Part shown: positions 7,834 to 11,572 of the stretch, piece after piece
How positions within the stretch are numbered: position 1 is the stretch's first letter
Layout: every line of letters begins with the position of its first letter
Source of the DNA: Euperipatoides rowelli
Taxonomy: Eukaryota > Onychophora > Udeonychophora > Euonychophora > Peripatopsidae
DNA: 11,572 nt
Direction: 5' to 3' (one strand)
NCBI GenBank assembly: GCA_003024985.2
Contig: PXIH01S0002816.1
The notes under the pieces: generated by a model
What the model saw: only the letters and a program-made list of their open reading frames with translations
What the model was told of the DNA's origin: nothing
The model's database searches: none
Program-made: the position numbers and the translations under genes

Positions 7834-7962
7834 TAGTAATTAAACTATTGCCAAGCGTTGTTAATTTTATTTTTGTTATGTAAAGTCAACTACTTTTTTT
7901 TTGCATTAAAAATGTTCCATTATTTTTTTTAAAAAAATAGAACAATGGCAAATCAATTACTA
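7834..7962. mobile_element. Foldback MITE candidate
   Basis: The left end tagtaattaaactattgcca (7834-7853) pairs imperfectly with the reverse complement of the right end at 7946-7962 (tagtaattgatttgcca). The pairing resumes inward with ttgtt...tatttttt on both arms, giving about 40 bp of imperfect terminal inverted repeat around a short centre. If the ends are GTAATT...AATTAC, the flanking TA dinucleotides would match a TA target duplication of Tc1/mariner type. In AT-rich DNA that is weak support. Confidence 0.4.
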
Positions 7963-8394
7963 GGATAAAAAAAAATGTTAATCCCATTTCAAATTTTCTT
8001 CTTAAATTACACATGGAAGAATTAATGTTATATGATTTTCTAGGACATTAGACGTTATTTTAATAGGGTAAACCTTGAGTCAAACATGGGCAGATATGGA
8101 CATCATATAATATACAGCATATCAGGCACATAACAGACTTAAATGATGGTGCACCTAAATTGAAATTGACTATCGCCAAGATATAACTAAATATTGAATA
8201 TTTGATTAAATATTTTATATTTCTTGCTTTACTTGGAAGATTACTATTTCATTTTCTATCAATATTAGTGGAAGAATCATGCTAGTTATATTTACCAGAA
8301 ACAATTTTATAATTTATGAACTTTTCTCAGTCATGTAGTTAGTAAATTATTTTTATTTATTTTTAAAGTTCACTGTTTTACATTTAAATATTAG
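7963..8394. other. AT-rich probable intron sequence
   Basis: No coding signal. The end (ttttacatttaaatattag) supplies the 3' splice site of the candidate exon that follows. Confidence 0.4.
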
Positions 8395-8489
8395 ATTGCT
8401 GAAAGGATGTTTGATGTTTTGAGTAAACTTCTTGATGCCAACGAATCCGAGTTGCATTCTAGTAATACAGCTGCTGGAGCGACTGACAA
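8395..8489 (+). CDS. Probable internal coding exon, unidentified (adhesion-GPCR-like?)
   Basis: This 95-bp exon candidate starts after an AG preceded by a T-rich tract (ttttacatttaaatattag). It ends at GTAAGA (GT at 8490-8491), a good 5' splice site. The frame is open throughout, while an in-frame TAG sits just before the exon, as expected if translation begins at the splice junction. The peptide starts IAERMFDVLSKLLDANESE and continues LHSSNTAAGATD; the exon ends in phase 2. Codon use and GC content are higher than in the flanks. The amphipathic helix followed by a polar Ser/Asn/Thr/Ala stretch recalls the helical part of GAIN domains in adhesion GPCRs (pattern V..LLD...S.L..S), an extracellular autoproteolysis region. 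That is only a resemblance. A minus-strand frame over the same bases is a shadow. No partner exon is certain; the next candidate acceptor is at 8694. Confidence 0.5.
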
Positions 8490-8693
8490 GTAAGAATGCA
8501 CTTTTTGGTAGGCTACACACTGGAAGATACCACAACTTGCGTTGCCTCAGAAACAGCTGTCACACACAAAGCGGAGCGGTAGTTTTTAAACTAGTGACAT
8601 TTGTTGCATAAAAAAGTGGGTGTGTTTTCANCACGAGTTGACGCTCAAATTTTTAGACCTTCTCTATAATTATTTCTCTTGAAAATCAACACA
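8490..8693 (+). other. Probable intron or spacer
   Basis: It begins with the GTAAGA donor and includes one ambiguous base at 8631. It ends with a pyrimidine-rich tract and aaatcaacacag. The sequence is less AT-rich than the regions around it. Confidence 0.3.
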
Positions 8694-8787
8694 GGTCACC
8701 ATGGGTCAACGCAAAATCACCGCGCTTTCGAGTGTGGCACAGCCGATTGCAACCTATGTTCTTTAACATCACCTTGCTGCAACACTT
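8694..8787 (+). other. Candidate following exon with stop codon, weak
   Basis: After the acceptor cttgaaaatcaacacag, a phase-2 frame compatible with the preceding exon reads SPWVNAKSPRFRVWHSRLQP, then FFNITLLQHL, and stops at TAG near 8780. Joining would give a Lys codon at the junction. All three plus frames are fairly open here because of the higher GC. One of them has a Kozak-like caccATGG start followed by only about 21 codons. The coding case is therefore weak, and this may be non-coding. Confidence 0.15.
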
Positions 8788-8789
8788 GT

Positions 8790-9054
8790 AGTATATTCCA
8801 ATGTGCCGCCGCCGACCTAAAATTATCTAGTTTATATAGGCTTATTTGCAAGACCAATATACTTTATTAGAAATCAAATAAGTTATTACATATCCTCAAT
8901 GTTGGGGCAAATAATTTAAACATGTAACAGGAAGAGTTAATTGATAAGAAGAAAATGTGTGCCACTTTAAAAGCAAATTCAATCATGTTCTTGTATTTGA
9001 AGTAAATTTAAATAAATAAAAAAATGAAGTACGGTAAACTTAATTTTTTAAAAA
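8790..9054. other. AT-rich spacer
   Basis: No gene, RNA or repeat recognised apart from a short CCGCCG run near 8805 and A-runs close to 9020. Confidence 0.4.
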
Positions 9055-9060
9055 ATTTAT

Positions 9061-9323
9061 TGGTCATATTCCGTTATCTGCCCACCAACATAATTAACAT
9101 TAAGAGTCACACGATAATTAAAACATAGAAGCGTGTTTAATTATTATTTTTTCTCGCCCGATTTTAGTATGTTTTCTTTATAGTCCTAACCTTACCATAA
9201 CCCTGAACCCTATGATAATCTAGAGCCTAATGGGGAAATATAATCTTTTGCTGAGTGCCGATCTAAATAATTTCAATTTACTACCATCAACCATATTAGT
9301 GGGCAGATAACGGAATCTAACCA
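9061..9323. mobile_element. MITE with long terminal inverted repeats
   Basis: The ends form terminal inverted repeats of about 48 bp (9061-9108 and 9276-9323), beginning TGGTCATATTCCG on the left and TGGTTAGATTCCG on the right. The core ATTCCGTTATCTGCCCAC (9068-9085) matches its reverse complement at 9299-9316 perfectly over 18 bp. Direct repeats ATTTAT at 9055-9060 and 9324-9329 fit a 6-bp target duplication. The 167-bp interior has no coding capacity and includes a degenerate run of CCTAAC-like units around 9184-9215. Transposition would depend on a transposase encoded elsewhere. The superfamily is not recognisable from these ends. Confidence 0.75.
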
Positions 9324-9329
9324 ATTTAT

Positions 9330-10320
9330 TTTTGCTCCTACAGAATTTGAAACCATATAAGAACACACTCTTCCGGTCAGAATTTAATTTAAAGTATTGA
9401 TAGGTATTCTTATTCTTGTAATGGTGGAATTTGAATAGAAAATATAACTATGTACTGATAGGTTCGTCAATGGTCATGCTGCAGGCAGAACGATAACTAA
9501 ATAATGTACATATATAATAGAATTGTAAATAAAATAAAGTATTCTGTAGCCTACATAATTTTTTTAAAAAAAAAGATAACTATATCAAATTGATTATTTG
9601 AACACGTAACTATCTTGTATTATTTTTATCTTGATTATGTTATTTAAAGTTGATAAACAGATTGATGAGGTTTGTTGAATTTTACAGCCGCTTGTGAGCT
9701 TTAGCTCGAAATATTCCTAAGCCTATTACGAATTATTTAATCCTAAAAATGAAACAGCCGAGTTCTAATAACGAAAATATCATAATCTATATTTATGAAA
9801 GTTTCTTGTTTAATTATCTCATATTCTGTTTTCCTAGAATCATTATCCCTAAGGTAATAAATTGTAGTTAATGTAAAATTATGGTAAAATTCAATTAACC
9901 TTTTTCTACTCATAATACTGCACATATATTAAATTTAAATAGAAATAACTTCAATTTTATTAAGAAAAGGAAATTAATTATTTAGACAAAATTCATTGTA
10001 TTTTATTCTTATTATAAATAATGACAGAAAAAAATATTGATTTTCAAAGGTCACTTATTAAATCTATTTGTTTTTGTTTATATTTATTAATGTAAATGAT
10101 ACTGTATGAACCCTGTATGACTGTGCTAAAAGCACGCAGATACTGCACATAAAAATTATATATTATTTTATCATAGATATATCTGCATTAATCTTAATAT
10201 TTTAAGTGAATTTTATGAGTGATAAATACATTATAATTTATACAGTTAGTTAATGGTGAAAGATTTGCAAATTTTTTTTCTCAAAAAGAAAGATAATCAA
10301 AATAACACAAAGATATGGAT
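9330..10320. other. AT-rich non-coding stretch
   Basis: No convincing gene. A strong 3' splice-site-like tract, ttatttttgctcctacag, ends at about 9342 and is followed by an 18-codon frame NLKPYKNTLFRSEFNLKY and a stop. Its phase does not fit the exon at 8395-8489. A second acceptor-like tract, gaattttacag, ends near 9688. Neither is enough to call an exon. A 7T/9A foldback sits near 9560-9576. Confidence 0.4.
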
Positions 10321-10369
10321 GAGAAAGAGAGATAAAGTGATAAAAATAGAGATTGAAAGCGAGTAAATT

Positions 10370-10960
10370 AATGAGTCAGAGAGTTATGGAGTGAATCAGT
10401 CATAGAGTGAATGAGTCATTGAGTGAATGAATCAAGGAGTGAATGAGTTAGGGATTGAATGATTCAAGGAGTTAATTAGAGAGTGAGTGAATAAGCCAGG
10501 GAGTGAATGAATCAGGGAGTGAATGAGTCAGGAAGTGAATGAGTCATGAAGTTAATGAGTCAGGGAGTGAATTAGTCAGGAAGTTAATGAGAACATGAGA
10601 GTAAATTAGCATATGAATTACTTAGTGAGTGAATTAGATACAAGTAAATGAATGAGTGTGTGAATGATAAAGTGTGAATGACTCAAAATTTGAATGAATG
10701 AATGATTGACTGTTTGAGTGAGTTAGGATGTTAATGAGAATATGAATCAATGAGGATGTGAATGAGTAAGGGTGTGAATGAGTGAGGGTTTGAATGAATG
10801 AGGGTGTGAATTAGCAAAGTATGAATGAGAGCGGGTGTGGATGAGTGAGAATGTGTATGATGATAGATTGGGTGAGGGTTTGAGTGAGGAATGAATAAAG
10901 AGTGAGGGAATGAGTAAGAGAATGAGTGAAGAGTGGTTGAAAGAGTGAGTTAGGGTATAA
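10370..10960 (+). repeat. Degenerate 16-bp minisatellite
   Basis: The tract is built from diverged copies of a unit close to GGAGTGAATGAGTCAG, clearest at 10500-10590. It drifts into GTGTGAATGAGTGAGG-type units around 10750-10810. Several units carry TGAGTCA, three of them exactly 16 bp apart. The plus strand is very poor in C. Open minus-strand frames over it reflect periodicity and stop-free composition, not coding. Confidence 0.85.
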
Positions 10961-10979
10961 TTAAGGGAGTGGATGAGCG

Positions 10980-11132
10980 ATTTAAGGAGGGAGAGATGTA
11001 GAGAGAGAGAGAAAGAAAAAGATAAAAGAATAGATTGAAAAAGATAGAATGATTGATCGGTAAATAGATAGATAGATAGAAATACAAACAGACACAGATA
11101 CACAGACAGACAGACAAATAGACAGACAGACA
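10980..11132 (+). repeat. GA-rich and GACA/GATA transition tract
   Basis: It starts with (GA)n-like purine sequence near 10991-11030, then short GATA runs at 11064-11080, then (GACA)n around 11089-11132 (cagacagacaga). Confidence 0.85.
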
Positions 11133-11155
11133 GATAGTTAGATAGATAGATAGAT

Positions 11156-11233
<78 letters not shown>

Positions 11234-11234
11234 N

Positions 11235-11313
<79 letters not shown>

Positions 11314-11330
11314 GGATAGATAGATAGATG
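11133..11330 (+). repeat. (GATA)n microsatellite array 1
   Basis: Nearly uninterrupted GATA units for roughly 200 bp, with phase breaks near 11153 and 11311 and one ambiguous base at 11234. The true length may differ from the assembly because of that N. The long minus-strand frame with Ser-Ile-Tyr-Leu repeats is just this array translated. Confidence 0.97.
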
Positions 11331-11484
11331 AGTGAGTGAAAGAGAGTGATAGATAGGAGGGAAAGTTACAGGGATTGATGGACTGAATAATGGGTAGACT
11401 AACTGACAGGCAGACAGACAGATAGATGGACTGATGAACATATATCACAATAAACAGACAGACATAGACAATAGGTAGTGATAT
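11331..11484 (+). repeat. Degenerate spacer between GATA arrays
   Basis: A mix of GAGT, GACA and GATA-like units, apparently decayed simple sequence. No gene. Confidence 0.7.

Positions 11485-11572
<88 letters not shown>
11485..11572 (+). repeat. (GATA)n microsatellite array 2, runs off window
   Basis: Uninterrupted GATA units to the last base, so the array continues beyond the window. Confidence 0.97.

Noticed and set aside
8353-8535. Minus-strand 60-codon frame
   Set aside because: Shadow of the plus-strand exon at 8395-8489, which has proper splice sites.
8679-8870. Plus-strand Cys-rich 63-codon frame
   Set aside because: All plus frames are open in this GC-richer stretch, and the cysteines do not follow a known spacing.
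9184-9215. Interstitial telomere repeat
   Set aside because: Only a few imperfect CCTAAC-like units, inside a MITE; too short and degenerate.
10747-11448. 233-codon minus-strand frame rich in Ser-Ile-Tyr-Leu
   Set aside because: It is the direct translation of GATA, GACA and minisatellite repeats; the frame is open only because the repeat lacks stop codons in that phase.
1-11572. CRISPR array, defence island, operon or other prokaryotic system
   Set aside because: No spaced direct repeats, no long ORFs and no ribosome-binding-site-led genes; the sequence is animal nuclear DNA.

Overview
The window is AT-rich metazoan nuclear DNA, most likely from an invertebrate. It holds no complete gene: no long ORF, no operon layout, no bacterial, phage or CRISPR feature. 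Evidence for the animal assignment is decayed LINE retrotransposons, SINE-like and MITE-like elements, (CA)n and (GATA)n microsatellites, intron-style splice signals and pervasive stop codons. Several tagcctac/taggccta motifs and the long GATA/GACA tracts recall some invertebrate genomes, but I cannot name a species.

Layout. Positions 200-2911 (minus strand) hold a badly decayed ORF2 of a non-LTR retrotransposon. Endonuclease, reverse transcriptase and a C-terminal zinc-finger-like segment appear in the correct order, in broken frames. Positions 2912-3640 are plain AT-rich DNA. A more GC-balanced island at 3640-3830 carries a short exon-like open frame of unknown nature. Positions 4060-4210 hold a strong hairpin next to a tRNA-like (SINE promoter-like) segment on the minus strand. 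Positions 4550-4760 hold a hAT-like transposon end and a possible LINE ORF2 tail. Positions 5050-5770 (minus) hold a gag-like LINE ORF1 relic with a perfect CCHC zinc knuckle. It lies in the same orientation as the ORF2 relic and may belong to the same element, split by later insertions. Positions 5886-6203 are a retroposed sequence flanked by a perfect 14-bp target-site duplication. It sits against one arm of an inverted-repeat element ending near 6328.

Positions 6360-8390 are mostly AT-rich spacer with a (CA)n microsatellite and a foldback MITE candidate at 7834-7962. Positions 8395-8489 (plus) are the best host-gene signal: a 95-bp probable internal coding exon between a 3' splice site and a GTAAGA donor. 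Its peptide recalls the extracellular region of adhesion GPCRs only weakly. Positions 9061-9323 are a clear MITE with about 48-bp terminal inverted repeats. From about 10370 to the end the plus strand is C-poor simple sequence: a decayed 16-bp minisatellite followed by GACA and GATA arrays that run off the window.

The genes do not work together as a system. The picture is an intron or intergenic region of a host gene read on the plus strand, filled by nested, mostly dead mobile elements. I found no convincing undescribed functional system. The most informative items are the probable exon, the nested retroposon with its intact duplication, the MITE families and the periodic minisatellite.
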